From assembly GCA_016183655.1 (NCBI GenBank), contig JACPEH010000006.1, forward strand, positions 1 through 49,570: a stretch of 49,570 nucleotides of DNA, written 5' to 3'. Below the pieces are notes generated by a model that saw only the letters and a program-made list of their open reading frames with translations, was not told the DNA's origin and made no database searches. The position numbers and the translations under genes were made by a program. The stretch comes from Rhodocyclales bacterium. Its GTDB lineage: Bacteria > Pseudomonadota > Gammaproteobacteria > Burkholderiales > Rhodocyclaceae. Positions 36,348-44,722 of the stretch are shown here, piece after piece. The first letter of the stretch is position 1. Every line of letters starts with the position of its first letter.

Positions 36348-37847
36348 ATGAGCCAGGCCCTGCTTTTCTCGGTCTTCGTCGTTGCCTCCTGCGGCCTTGC
36401 CTACGAGCTGATCGCCGGCGCCCTCGCCAGCTACCTGCTCGGCGATTCGGTGCTGCAGTTCTCGACGGTGATCGGCAGCTACCTGTTCGCCATGGGGATC
36501 GGCTCCTGGCTGTCGCGCTACCTCGTGCGCGACCTGGTTGCCCGCTTCGTGCAGATCGAGGTCATGGTCGGCGTCATCGGCGGCTTCTCGGCGGCGCTGC
36601 TGTTCTTCCTCTTCGTCTGGCTGTCCGGCCCGTTCAAGCTTGCGCTCTACCTGCTCGTGCTCTGCATCGGCATCCTGGTCGGCCTCGAAATCCCGCTGAT
36701 CATGCGCATCCTCAAGCGCGAGCTGGCCTTCAAGGACGTCGTCTCGCAGGTGCTGACCTTCGACTACCTCGGCGCGCTGGCGGTGTCGATCCTCTTCCCG
36801 GTGCTGCTCGTGCCGCAGCTCGGGCTGATCCGCAGCGGCCTGTTCTTCGGCCTGTTGAACGTGCTCGTCGCCTTGTGGGCGATCCACCTGTTCCGGTCGC
36901 AGCTGCCGTCCGCCGTCTGGCTGCGCGGCCAGTGCCTGGCCGCCGTCGCCGTGCTCGTCGCGGCGTTCGCCGCCGCCGGCGTCGCCACCGACTTCGCCGA
37001 GGCCCACCTCTACGCCGACGACATCGTCCACGCCGAGAGCTCGCCCTATCAGCGCATCGTCGTCACGCGCTGGAAGGACGACTTGCGCCTGCACCTCAAC
37101 AACAATCTGCAGTTCAGCTCGCGCGACGAATACCGCTACCACGAGGCGCTGGTGCATCCGGCACTGGCGACGCTGCCCGGCGCCCGGCGGGTGCTCGTCC
37201 TCGGCGGCGGCGACGGGCTGGCCGTACGCGAGATTCTCAAGTACCCGCAGGTCGAGTCGGTGACGCTGGTCGACCTCGACCCAGCGATGACGCGGCTGTT
37301 CTCGACGGCGCCGGCGCTGCGCGCGCTCAATGCCGACGCGCTGCGCTCGCCGAAGGTCAGGCTGGTCAATGCCGATGCGCTGCAGTGGCTGGAGGCGAGC
37401 GACGAGCGCTTCGACTTCGTCGTCGTCGACTTTCCCGATCCGTCGAACTTCGCCATCGGCAAGCTCTACAGCAGCGCGTTCTACCGCCTGCTGGAGAAGC
37501 ACCTCGCCGAGACCGGGCTGGCCGTCGTCCAGTCGACCTCGCCGCTGTACGCGCGCCAATCCTTCTGGTGCGTGGTGGCGACGATCGAGAGCGCCGGCCT
37601 GGTGGCGACGCCGTACCATGCGCTGGTGCCGTCGTTCGGCGAATGGGGTTTCGTCCTCGCCGGCCGTCGCCCCTACCGGCCGCCGACCGCCTACCCGGTC
37701 GCCACCCGCTACCTGACGCCGGCGGTGACGCCCGGCCTGTTCGAATTCCCCGCCGACATGGCGCGCGTCGAGGCCGAGGTGAACCGCCTCAACAACCAGG
37801 TGCTGGTGCGCTACTTCGAGGCGGAGTGGCGGCACGTGATCCGGTGA
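36348..37847 (+). CDS. Membrane-embedded polyamine aminopropyltransferase (spermidine synthase family)
   Basis: A 499-residue fusion. The first 215 residues form about seven membrane helices. The C-terminal 280 residues form a spermidine synthase domain that would move aminopropyl from decarboxylated SAM to an amine. The substrate region is NNNLQFSSRDEYRYHEALVHPAL. The nucleotide motif is VLGGGDGLAVRE (286-290), and the catalytic aspartate region is DFPDPSN (361-367) where the canonical motif reads D-S/T-x-D-P. SpeD, which makes the aminopropyl donor, is two genes downstream. The usual glycine after the N-terminal LD of classical SpeE is absent, so the acceptor may not be putrescine. Confidence 0.87.
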   Translation: MSQALLFSVFVVASCGLAYELIAGALASYLLGDSVLQFSTVIGSYLFAMGIGSWLSRYLVRDLVARFVQIEVMVGVIGGFSAALLFFLFVWLSGPFKLALYLLVLCIGILVGLEIPLIMRILKRELAFKDVVSQVLTFDYLGALAVSILFPVLLVPQLGLIRSGLFFGLLNVLVALWAIHLFRSQLPSAVWLRGQCLAAVAVLVAAFAAAGVATDFAEAHLYADDIVHAESSPYQRIVVTRWKDDLRLHLNNNLQFSSRDEYRYHEALVHPALATLPGARRVLVLGGGDGLAVREILKYPQVESVTLVDLDPAMTRLFSTAPALRALNADALRSPKVRLVNADALQWLEASDERFDFVVVDFPDPSNFAIGKLYSSAFYRLLEKHLAETGLAVVQSTSPLYARQSFWCVVATIESAGLVATPYHALVPSFGEWGFVLAGRRPYRPPTAYPVATRYLTPAVTPGLFEFPADMARVEAEVNRLNNQVLVRYFEAEWRHVIR

Positions 37848-37860
37848 CGGCGGAGCGACG

Positions 37861-39510
37861 ATGAAACGCCGCGACTTTCTCACTGCCGCCTCGGCGACCG
37901 CTGCCGCCGGCGCTCTCGCCCCGCTCGCCGCCTGCGCACCGGTGGCGGCATCGTTACCGCCGGGCGCGCTGCTCGGCGCTTCGCCGGCGCTCGGCCATCG
38001 CCTGCGTGCAGGCGGCCTGCCGGCGCCGTCGCAGACGCTGCGCGTGCCGGTGCTGATCGTCGGCGGCGGCATCGGCGGCCTGTCGGCGGCGTGGAAGCTG
38101 TCGCGCGCCGGCTGCGACGATTACCTGCTCGCCGAAATGGAGGATGCGACCGGCGGCAACTCGCGCGCCGGAATCAGCATGGCCGGCGCCTGTCCGCTCG
38201 GCGCGCACTACCTGCCGCTGCCGACGCACGAGGCGACGGCGACGCGCGAACTGCTTGCCGAACTGGGCGTGCTCCGGGGCGATCCGCGCGCGGCGCGGCC
38301 CGCCTACGACGAGCGCTACCTGTGCGCCGCGCCGCAGGAGCGGCTCTATCGCCACGGCCTGTGGCAGGAGGGGCTGCTGCCGGTGCGTGGCGTCGGCGCC
38401 GGCGAGCGCGGGCAGTATGCGCGCTTCCTCGAACGCATGGCGGCGTTCCGCCAGCAGCGCGACCGCCACGGGCGGCGCGCCTTCGCCGTGCCGATGGCGC
38501 ATTCCAGCCGCGACCCGGCGCTGCTCGCGCTCGACCGGCTGTCGATGCGCGACTGGCTGCGGCGCGAAGGCTTCGCTTCGCCGAACCTGCACTGGTACGT
38601 CGACTACACCTGCCGCGACGACTACGGCGCCGGCAGCGAGGTCGTGTCGGCGTGGGCCGGCATCCACTACTTCGCCTGCCGCAACGGCGAGGCCCGCGAT
38701 GTCGCCGACGACATCGTGCTCACCGCGCCGGACGGCAACGCCTGGCTGGCGCGCGGGCTGGCCGCCGGCGTCCGCGGGCGGACGCTGACCGGCGCCGTCG
38801 CCTTTCGCGTCGAGGAAACGGGGCGGGGCCGGAGCGGGGCTGTCGAGGTTGACCTGTGGCTGCCGGCCGAGCAGCGCAGCCTGCGCGTGGTCGCCGGCCA
38901 GCTGATCTGGGCAGCGCCCGTTTATCCGCTGCCGCACGTGCTGGCCGGCCACGACGCGGTGAAGCAGGCGGCGCGCGCCTGGAGCCACGCGCCGTGGCTG
39001 GTCGCCAACGTCACGCTGTCGGCGCTGCCCGTGGAGCGACCGGGGGCGCCGCTGGCCTGGGACAACGTGCTGCACGACAGCCCCGGCCTCGGCTACGTGG
39101 TGTCTACCCACCAGCAACTGCGCCAGCGGCCGGGGCCGACCGTGCTCACCTACTACCGAGCGCTCACCGACGTCGCGCCGCAGCGCGGCCGCGAGCTGTT
39201 GCTCGGCCTGTCGCGCGAGGCCTGGGCGGCGGCGGTGCTGTCCGACCTGGCGCGGCCGCATCCGGAAATCCACGAGCTGGCGACGCGGCTCGACGTCGTC
39301 CGTTACGGCCACGCGATGGCGCGGCCGACGGTCGGCTTCGTCTGGGGCGGCGCGCGCGAGGCTTTCGCCGTCGACCGTCCGCGCCTGCGCTTCGCGCACG
39401 CCGACGTCTCCGGCTTCTCGCTGTTCGAGGAAGCGCAATACCGCGGCGTGCTCGCCGCCGAACGCACGCTGCAACGGCTCGGTATCCGCTTCACCACTTC
39501 ACTGGCCTGA
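37861..39510 (+). CDS. Tat-exported FAD-dependent oxidoreductase (amine-oxidase-like)
   Basis: A 549-residue flavoprotein. The N-terminus carries a twin-arginine signal (MKRRDFLTAAS) and a lipobox-like LAAC at residues 22-25, so it may be a periplasmic lipoprotein. The dinucleotide motif LIVGGGIGGLSAAWKLSRAG begins near residue 65, followed by ATGGNSRAG, typical of the amine oxidase / phytoene desaturase-like fold. The substrate is unknown. Its place between the aminopropyltransferase (13 bases upstream) and SpeD (9 bases downstream) suggests oxidation of a polyamine or its conjugate outside the cytoplasm (inference). Confidence 0.82.
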   Translation: MKRRDFLTAASATAAAGALAPLAACAPVAASLPPGALLGASPALGHRLRAGGLPAPSQTLRVPVLIVGGGIGGLSAAWKLSRAGCDDYLLAEMEDATGGNSRAGISMAGACPLGAHYLPLPTHEATATRELLAELGVLRGDPRAARPAYDERYLCAAPQERLYRHGLWQEGLLPVRGVGAGERGQYARFLERMAAFRQQRDRHGRRAFAVPMAHSSRDPALLALDRLSMRDWLRREGFASPNLHWYVDYTCRDDYGAGSEVVSAWAGIHYFACRNGEARDVADDIVLTAPDGNAWLARGLAAGVRGRTLTGAVAFRVEETGRGRSGAVEVDLWLPAEQRSLRVVAGQLIWAAPVYPLPHVLAGHDAVKQAARAWSHAPWLVANVTLSALPVERPGAPLAWDNVLHDSPGLGYVVSTHQQLRQRPGPTVLTYYRALTDVAPQRGRELLLGLSREAWAAAVLSDLARPHPEIHELATRLDVVRYGHAMARPTVGFVWGGAREAFAVDRPRLRFAHADVSGFSLFEEAQYRGVLAAERTLQRLGIRFTTSLA

Positions 39511-39519
39511 GGAAGATTC

Positions 39520-39918
39520 ATGCACGGACTGCATCTCATCGCCGAAGCCCACGACTGCCGCTGCGACGCGCGCCTGCTCACCGACGCCGCGTTGCTGCGC
39601 GAGCTGTGCCTCGCCGTCTGCGCGACGCCGGGGTTGACCCCGGTCGGCCAGCTCTTCCACCAGTTCGAGAACGCCGGCGCGCCGGCCGGCGCCACCGGCG
39701 CGGTGATCCTCGCCGAGTCGCACCTCGCCGTGCATACCTGGCCGGAGCTGCAGGCGGTGACGCTCGACCTCTACGTCTGCAACTTCAGCCAGGACAACAG
39801 CGCCGCCGCGCGCGCCGCCTTCGACCGGCTGCTGGACGCCTTCGCAGCGGCGGACGTCACGCGCCGCGAAGTGCTGCGCGGCGGCCGGGAGCAGGGCGGA
39901 GGGGGCGGGGCGGACTGA
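39520..39918 (+). CDS. speD: S-adenosylmethionine decarboxylase proenzyme
   Basis: A 132-residue pyruvoyl-dependent enzyme of the short (SpeH/class 1b-like) type. Self-cleavage occurs in LAESHLAVHTWPE between E66 and S67, turning the serine into the pyruvoyl group. H72 and C87 (LYVCNF) are the expected processing and proton-donor residues. It supplies decarboxylated SAM. The C-terminus is a Gly-rich tail. No ornithine or arginine decarboxylase gene is in the window. Confidence 0.93.
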   Translation: MHGLHLIAEAHDCRCDARLLTDAALLRELCLAVCATPGLTPVGQLFHQFENAGAPAGATGAVILAESHLAVHTWPELQAVTLDLYVCNFSQDNSAAARAAFDRLLDAFAAADVTRREVLRGGREQGGGGGAD

Positions 39919-39924
39919 TATACT
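39916..39924 (+). promoter_or_regulatory. Extended -10 promoter for trpB2
   Basis: TGATATACT contains a TGn motif and a near-consensus -10 hexamer TATACT (39919-39924). No -35 is needed or visible. It overlaps the speD stop and would start trpB2 transcription about 33 bases before its ATG. Confidence 0.5.
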
Positions 39925-39963
39925 TTTCCGCTCGAAAAAGAACACCGAAGCTCAGGGGAACCC

Positions 39964-41328
39964 ATGCAAGCCACGCGCATCCTGCTCGACCAGAACGAAA
40001 TCCCGACCCACTGGTACAACGTCGTCGCCGACCTGGCCAATCCGCCGGCGCCGCCGCTCGGCCCCGACGGCCTGCCGGTGCCGCCGGAGAAGATGGCCGA
40101 GATCTTCCCGATGAACATCCTCGAACAGGAGATGTCGGCGCAGCGCTGGATCGCGATCCCCGAGGAAGTGCGGCAGATCTACGCGTTGTGGCGGCCGGCG
40201 CCGCTGTGCCGCGCGATCCGCCTGGAGCAGGCGCTGGGCACGCCGGCAAAAATCTTCTACAAGAACGAGGGCGTCTCGCCGGCCGGTTCGCACAAGCCGA
40301 ACTCGGCGGTGCCGCAGGCCTTCTACAACCACGCCGCCGGCATCCGCCGGATGACCACCGAGACCGGCGCCGGGCAATGGGGCTCGTCGCTGGCCTTCGC
40401 CGGGCAGATGTTCGGCATCGCCGTGCGCATCTACATGGTCAAGATCAGCTACCAGCAGAAGCCGTTCCGCCGCTCGCTGATGCAGACCTGGGGCGCGGAA
40501 GTGTTCGCCAGCCCGACCGAGATGACGCAGGCCGGCCGCAACGAACTGGCGCGCGACCCGAACAGCGAAGGCTCGCTCGGCCTGGCCATTTCCGAAGCCG
40601 TCGAGGAAGCCGCGTCGCGCGCCGACACCACCTACGGCCTCGGCTCGGTGCTGAACCACGTGCTGCTGCACCAGACGATCATCGGCCTCGAAGCGAAGAA
40701 GCAGTTCGAGAAGATCGGCCTCTACCCGGACGTGATCCTCGGCCCCTGCGGCGGCGGCTCGTCGTTCGGCGGCATCGCCTTCCCCTTCCTCGCCGACAAG
40801 GCGGCCGGCGACAAGCGTGCGCAGCACCTGCGCTGCGTCGCCGTCGAGCCGACTTCGTGCCCGACGCTGACGAAAGGCCACTACGCCTACGACTTCGGCG
40901 ATGCCTCCGGCTACACGCCGCTGATGAAGATGTACACGCTCGGCCACGACTTCATGCCGCCCGGCATCCACGCCGGCGGCCTGCGCTACCACGGCGATTC
41001 GCAGCTGGTCTCGCAGCTCTACCACGAGCAGCAGATCGAGGCGGTCGCCGTGCCGCAGCTCGCCACGTTTGAAGCCGGCGTGCAGTTCGCGCGCTGCGAG
41101 GGCATCGTGCCGGCGCCGGAATCGTGCCACGCGATCCGCGCGGCGATCGACGAGGCGCTGAAGTGCAAGGTCACCGGCGAGCCGAAGGTGATCCTGTTCA
41201 ACCTGACCGGCCACGGCCACTTCGACATGGCCGCCTACGACCGCTACTTCGCCGGCCAGCTCGAAGACTACGCCTACCCGGCCGAGGCCATCGCCGCGTC
41301 GCTGGCGCACCTGCCGAAAGTGGGTTGA
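39964..41328 (+). CDS. TrpB2-type tryptophan synthase beta chain-like protein
   Basis: A 454-residue PLP enzyme. The cofactor lysine is K111 in AGSHKPNSA, and the phosphate-binding loop is GPCGGGSSFGG. The extended N-terminus (about 75 residues before RPAPLCRAIRLE) marks the TrpB2 group, which usually works without TrpA. It can form tryptophan from indole and serine; its in vivo role is often unclear. No trpA or other trp gene is nearby. It follows speD by 45 bases but has its own likely promoter. Confidence 0.9.
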   Translation: MQATRILLDQNEIPTHWYNVVADLANPPAPPLGPDGLPVPPEKMAEIFPMNILEQEMSAQRWIAIPEEVRQIYALWRPAPLCRAIRLEQALGTPAKIFYKNEGVSPAGSHKPNSAVPQAFYNHAAGIRRMTTETGAGQWGSSLAFAGQMFGIAVRIYMVKISYQQKPFRRSLMQTWGAEVFASPTEMTQAGRNELARDPNSEGSLGLAISEAVEEAASRADTTYGLGSVLNHVLLHQTIIGLEAKKQFEKIGLYPDVILGPCGGGSSFGGIAFPFLADKAAGDKRAQHLRCVAVEPTSCPTLTKGHYAYDFGDASGYTPLMKMYTLGHDFMPPGIHAGGLRYHGDSQLVSQLYHEQQIEAVAVPQLATFEAGVQFARCEGIVPAPESCHAIRAAIDEALKCKVTGEPKVILFNLTGHGHFDMAAYDRYFAGQLEDYAYPAEAIAASLAHLPKVG

Positions 41329-41333
41329 CCGCG

Positions 41334-42017
41334 ATGCGCGTCTTCGTCTTTCTGCTGGTTCTCGCCAACCTCGTCTTCCTCGCCTGGACGCAGGGCTACC
41401 TCGGCGGCGATGACAATCCGGACGCCGCGCGCCTCGGCCAGCAAGTCGCGGCCGACAAGCTGACCGTCCTCTCCCGTGACGAACCGCCAGGTTCGCGCAA
41501 CGAAGCGTCGCCGGTAAAGGCGCCGCCGCCGGCGACGATGCCCGATCCGGAAAAGTGCCTGGCCTGGTCCGGCCTCTCCGCCGCCGATGCCGAAACGGTC
41601 GACGGCGCGCTTGCCGGCGAACGCTTCGCCGGTGTGCGCCGCGTCCGCCATACGCTTGCCGAACCCAGCTCGTGGTGGGTGTTCATTCCGCCGCTGGCGA
41701 ACAAGGCCGAGGCCGACCGGAAGGCCGGCGAGCTGAAAAAACTCGGCGTGCCGGAATACTTCGTCATCCAGGATGCCGGCCCGAACCGCTTCGCCATCTC
41801 GCTCGGCATCTTCTCCAGCGAGCAGGCGGCCGAGGACCGGCTTGCCGCGCTGCGCGCGAAGGGCGTGCGCAGCGCCAAGGCGGGGCCGCGCGGGAGCGCG
41901 CGCAGCGAGCTGCAGACGGTCGAGGCGAGCGGGCCGGAAACGCTGCTCGACGCGGCGCGCGAAGCGGTGGCGGCGGCGCTGCCGGCGGTGAAGACCGCCG
42001 CCTGCGGCAAGGAATGA
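41334..42017 (+). CDS. SPOR-domain protein with N-terminal membrane anchor
   Basis: A 227-residue protein. Residues 3-19 form a membrane anchor (VFVFLLVLANLVFLAW). A proline-rich linker follows, then a SPOR-like domain (about 110-190; SWWVFIPPLANKAEADRKAG ... RFAISLGIFSSEQAAEDRLA), which binds denuded glycan strands at the septum. The C-terminal tail is alanine-rich. It ends one base before the coaE ATG. The start is the ATG directly before the hydrophobic anchor. Confidence 0.83.
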   Translation: MRVFVFLLVLANLVFLAWTQGYLGGDDNPDAARLGQQVAADKLTVLSRDEPPGSRNEASPVKAPPPATMPDPEKCLAWSGLSAADAETVDGALAGERFAGVRRVRHTLAEPSSWWVFIPPLANKAEADRKAGELKKLGVPEYFVIQDAGPNRFAISLGIFSSEQAAEDRLAALRAKGVRSAKAGPRGSARSELQTVEASGPETLLDAAREAVAAALPAVKTAACGKE

Positions 42018-42018
42018 C

Positions 42019-42636
42019 ATGTACGTAGTCGGCCTCACCGGCGGCATCGGCAGCGGCAAGAGCACGGTCGCCGGGCTGTTCGTCGCGCACGGCGCGGCGC
42101 TGGTCGACACCGACGCCGTCGCGCATGCGCTGACCGCGCCCGGCGGCGCCGCGATGCCGGCCTTGCGGGCGGCCTTTGGCGACGCCGTCGTGCGTGCCGA
42201 CGGCGCCCTCGACCGCGCCGCGATGCGCGCCCGCGTGTTCACCGAGCCGGCGGCGAAGGCGCGTCTGGAAGGCATCCTGCATCCGCTGATCCGTGCCGAA
42301 GCCGATCGCCAGGTGCACGCGACGAGCGCGCCCTACGTCATCCTGGCGGTGCCGTTGCTGGTCGAGTCCGGCAGCTACGGCGAGCGTTGCGACCGCATCC
42401 TCGTCGTCGACTGCGCGGAAGCGACGCAGCTGGCACGGGTGGTCGCGCGCAACGGCATGAGCGAAGCGGAAGTGCGCGCGATCATGGCGACGCAGGTGAC
42501 GCGCGCGGCGCGGCTGGCGGCCGCCGACGACGTCATCGACAACGACGGGCCGCCGGATTCCCTGCCGGCGCAGGTCGATCGGCTGCACCGCGCGTATCTC
42601 GGCGCGGCCTTGACCAAAGTTAAGGCAAACTGTTGA
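42019..42636 (+). CDS. coaE: Dephospho-CoA kinase
   Basis: A 205-residue P-loop kinase for the last step of CoA synthesis. Walker A reads GLTGGIGSGKSTVA at the very N-terminus, followed by VDTDAVAH. The lid region contains RVVARNGMSEAEVRAIMATQ. It is followed after 60 bases by zapD and then yacG, the conserved proteobacterial coaE-zapD-yacG order (pilD, often upstream, is not here). Confidence 0.96.
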   Translation: MYVVGLTGGIGSGKSTVAGLFVAHGAALVDTDAVAHALTAPGGAAMPALRAAFGDAVVRADGALDRAAMRARVFTEPAAKARLEGILHPLIRAEADRQVHATSAPYVILAVPLLVESGSYGERCDRILVVDCAEATQLARVVARNGMSEAEVRAIMATQVTRAARLAAADDVIDNDGPPDSLPAQVDRLHRAYLGAALTKVKANC

Positions 42637-42696
42637 GATTTTGTTGCAAATAGTTCAGAATCCAAGCATTTTCCAGCTTCTGGAACGGCCGGCGGC

Positions 42697-43452
42697 GTGA
42701 TTACCTACGAATATCCCTTCAACGAGCGCATCCGCACACTGCTGCGCCTGGAGGATCTGTTCGACAAAACCGCGCATTTCCTGCAGCACGACGGCGCCCA
42801 GGAACACCACGTCGCCCTCGTCACCCTGTTTGAAATCCTCGAGGTTGCCGGTCGCGCCGACCTGAAGATGGACCTCATTCAGGAACTCGAACGCCAGCGT
42901 CAGACGCTCTTGGCCTTCCGCAACAATCCCGAGATTTCCGAGGAAGCCCTCTCCGGCGCGCTGTACGAGATCGAGCAGGCCTCCGCCGCGCTGCTCGGCA
43001 TGACCGGCAAGATGGGCCAGTATCTGCGCGAGAACGACTGGCTGATGGGCATCAAGAGCCGCGCCGCGATTCCCGGCGGCGTCTGCGAGTTCGACCTGCC
43101 CTCGTACCACTACTGGCTGCACCAGCCGAACGACGTCCGCCGCAAGGCCGTGCTCGGCTGGCTGAAGCCGCTGCTGCCGCTGCGCGACGGGCTGGCCATC
43201 GTGCTCCGCCTGCTGCGCGCCAGCGGTCGTCCGGAACACCAGACGGCGAAGAGCGGCACCTTCCAGATGATGCTCAGCGGCAGCACGGCGCAGATGGTCC
43301 GCGTCTCGGTCCGCCTCGGCGAACCCTACATCCCCGAAATCAGCGCCAACAAGTACGCGCTGAACATCCGCTTCACCTCGCCCGACGGCGACCTGCGGCC
43401 GCGCCCCTGCGACCGCGAGGTGGCCTTCGACATGACCTTCTGCAACCTCTGA
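42697..43452 (+). CDS. zapD: Cell division protein ZapD
   Basis: A 251-residue FtsZ-binding protein that bundles FtsZ filaments. The family pattern is visible from the start: [21 protein letters not shown], with later [24 protein letters not shown] codon at 42697 is the start; no ATG lies near. Its stop overlaps the yacG ATG by one base (TGATG). Confidence 0.94.
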   Translation: MITYEYPFNERIRTLLRLEDLFDKTAHFLQHDGAQEHHVALVTLFEILEVAGRADLKMDLIQELERQRQTLLAFRNNPEISEEALSGALYEIEQASAALLGMTGKMGQYLRENDWLMGIKSRAAIPGGVCEFDLPSYHYWLHQPNDVRRKAVLGWLKPLLPLRDGLAIVLRLLRASGRPEHQTAKSGTFQMMLSGSTAQMVRVSVRLGEPYIPEISANKYALNIRFTSPDGDLRPRPCDREVAFDMTFCNL

Positions 43453-43649
43453 TGGCCGCAACGCCGCCGAAAGTGCGCTGCCCGCAGTGCGGGGGCGAAT
43501 CCGTGTGGAGTCCGGAGAACAAGTGGCGCCCGTTCTGTTGCGAGCGCTGCAAGCTGATCGACCTCGGCTGCTGGGCCGACGAGTCGTATCGGGTGCCGGT
43601 GCAGGACGAGCAAGGCCTGCCCGAAGACGACGTGCCGCCGCAGGGCTGA
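43452..43649 (+). CDS. yacG: DNA gyrase inhibitor YacG
   Basis: A 65-residue zinc protein. The four zinc ligands are in [10 protein letters not shown] and [11 protein letters not shown]. YacG binds GyrB and blocks DNA binding. The acidic C-terminal tail is typical. The start overlaps the zapD stop. The 102 bases downstream (43650-43751) contain no gene and no clear terminator. Confidence 0.95.
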   Translation: MAATPPKVRCPQCGGESVWSPENKWRPFCCERCKLIDLGCWADESYRVPVQDEQGLPEDDVPPQG

Positions 43650-43751
43650 TCGCGGCCCGCCTGCCATCCGGCCGCCGCAGCCGGCGCTGATTTTTCCACC
43701 GCGTTCCGCGCTTCTTTTCTCGTTGTTCTCCGCCTGCCCGGCGTGCGACGG

Positions 43752-44648
43752 TCAGCGCTGCGCGGCCGGTCGCTGCGGAAATACGGCACGCAGCGAGAAG
43801 CCGGTGGTCAGCGCGGTGCCGGCCAGCACCAGCATGGCGCCGGCGAGCGTGTGCCAGCCGACTGCCTCGTCGAGAAAGAGGTGCCCCCACAGCACGCCGA
43901 AGGCCGGGATCAGGAAGGTCACCGCCAGCGTCGGCGTCGCGCCGATCTCGGCGATCAGCCGGAAATAGAGCAGGTAGGCGATGCCGCTGCAGACGACGCC
44001 GAGCGCGACGATCGCCGCGATTACCGGCACCCCCGGCAGCGCCGGCGGCAGCGGTGCGAACAGCAGTGCCGGTGCGACCCAGACGGTGGCGGCCCACATG
44101 CTGCCGTGCGCGTTGGCGAAGGCGTCGACCGCCGTCGTCGTGCGCGCGTAGGTGGTCGCGATGCCGTAGCAAAGCGCCGCGCCGAGCGCCGCGGCGATCG
44201 CCAGTCCGCCGCCCGCCGGCAGTGCGGCGGCCTCGATGCCGGCGAGCACGGCGACGCCGGCAACGCCGAGCAGCAGCCCGCATGCCGCCTTCGCCGAGAG
44301 TTGCGTGCGCGTGACCACCGCGCCGAGCAGCGCGCCCCAGAGCGGCGCCGTCGCGTTGAGGATCGCCAGCAGCGATGCGGAGACGGTCAGCGCCGCATGG
44401 GCGAAGAGCAGGAAGGGCAGCGCCGAGTTGAACAGCCCGAGCACCAGGTAGTGGCGCCAGTGCCGCGCGAGCTGCAGCGGCTTTCGCAGCGACGCGGCGA
44501 CGGCGGCGAGGAACAGCGCGGCCAGCGCCACGCGCAGGAAGATCAGCGCCGCCGGCCCGACGGCCGGCGCGCCGATGCGCATGAACAGGAACGAGGCGCC
44601 CCAGATGGCGGCGAGGGCGAGCAGGCGGCAGAGGTTGGCTTTGTTCAT
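43752..44648 (-). CDS. DMT superfamily (EamA) permease
   Basis: A 298-residue membrane protein with about ten helices arranged as two EamA repeats (first repeat starting LLALAAIWGASFLFMRIGAP, second near AALGAALCYGIATTYAR). Such proteins export metabolites or amino acids; the substrate is unknown. The start MNKANLCRLLALAAIW matches the family N-terminus; the frame is open far upstream, but that sequence belongs to the neighbouring gene. Confidence 0.9.
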   Translation of the reverse strand: MNKANLCRLLALAAIWGASFLFMRIGAPAVGPAALIFLRVALAALFLAAVAASLRKPLQLARHWRHYLVLGLFNSALPFLLFAHAALTVSASLLAILNATAPLWGALLGAVVTRTQLSAKAACGLLLGVAGVAVLAGIEAAALPAGGGLAIAAALGAALCYGIATTYARTTTAVDAFANAHGSMWAATVWVAPALLFAPLPPALPGVPVIAAIVALGVVCSGIAYLLYFRLIAEIGATPTLAVTFLIPAFGVLWGHLFLDEAVGWHTLAGAMLVLAGTALTTGFSLRAVFPQRPAAQR

Positions 44649-44722
44649 CAGGGGGAGGTGGGCGGCAGTGTGGCGGGTGTCCGCGCCTGCGGCCACCCGA
44701 TTCCTGCGCAGTCGAAATGGCT

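Noticed and set aside
34074..38072. A very long open frame on the minus strand opposite the DUF4178, aminopropyltransferase and oxidoreductase genes
   Set aside because: It is antisense to well-supported genes, has His/Arg/Asp-rich low-complexity composition and no domain; GC-rich codon bias creates such frames.
44649..44722. A TPP riboswitch or thiamine control element near the ThiE-like gene
   Set aside because: No THI-box-like conserved sequence is present here or upstream of the gene.
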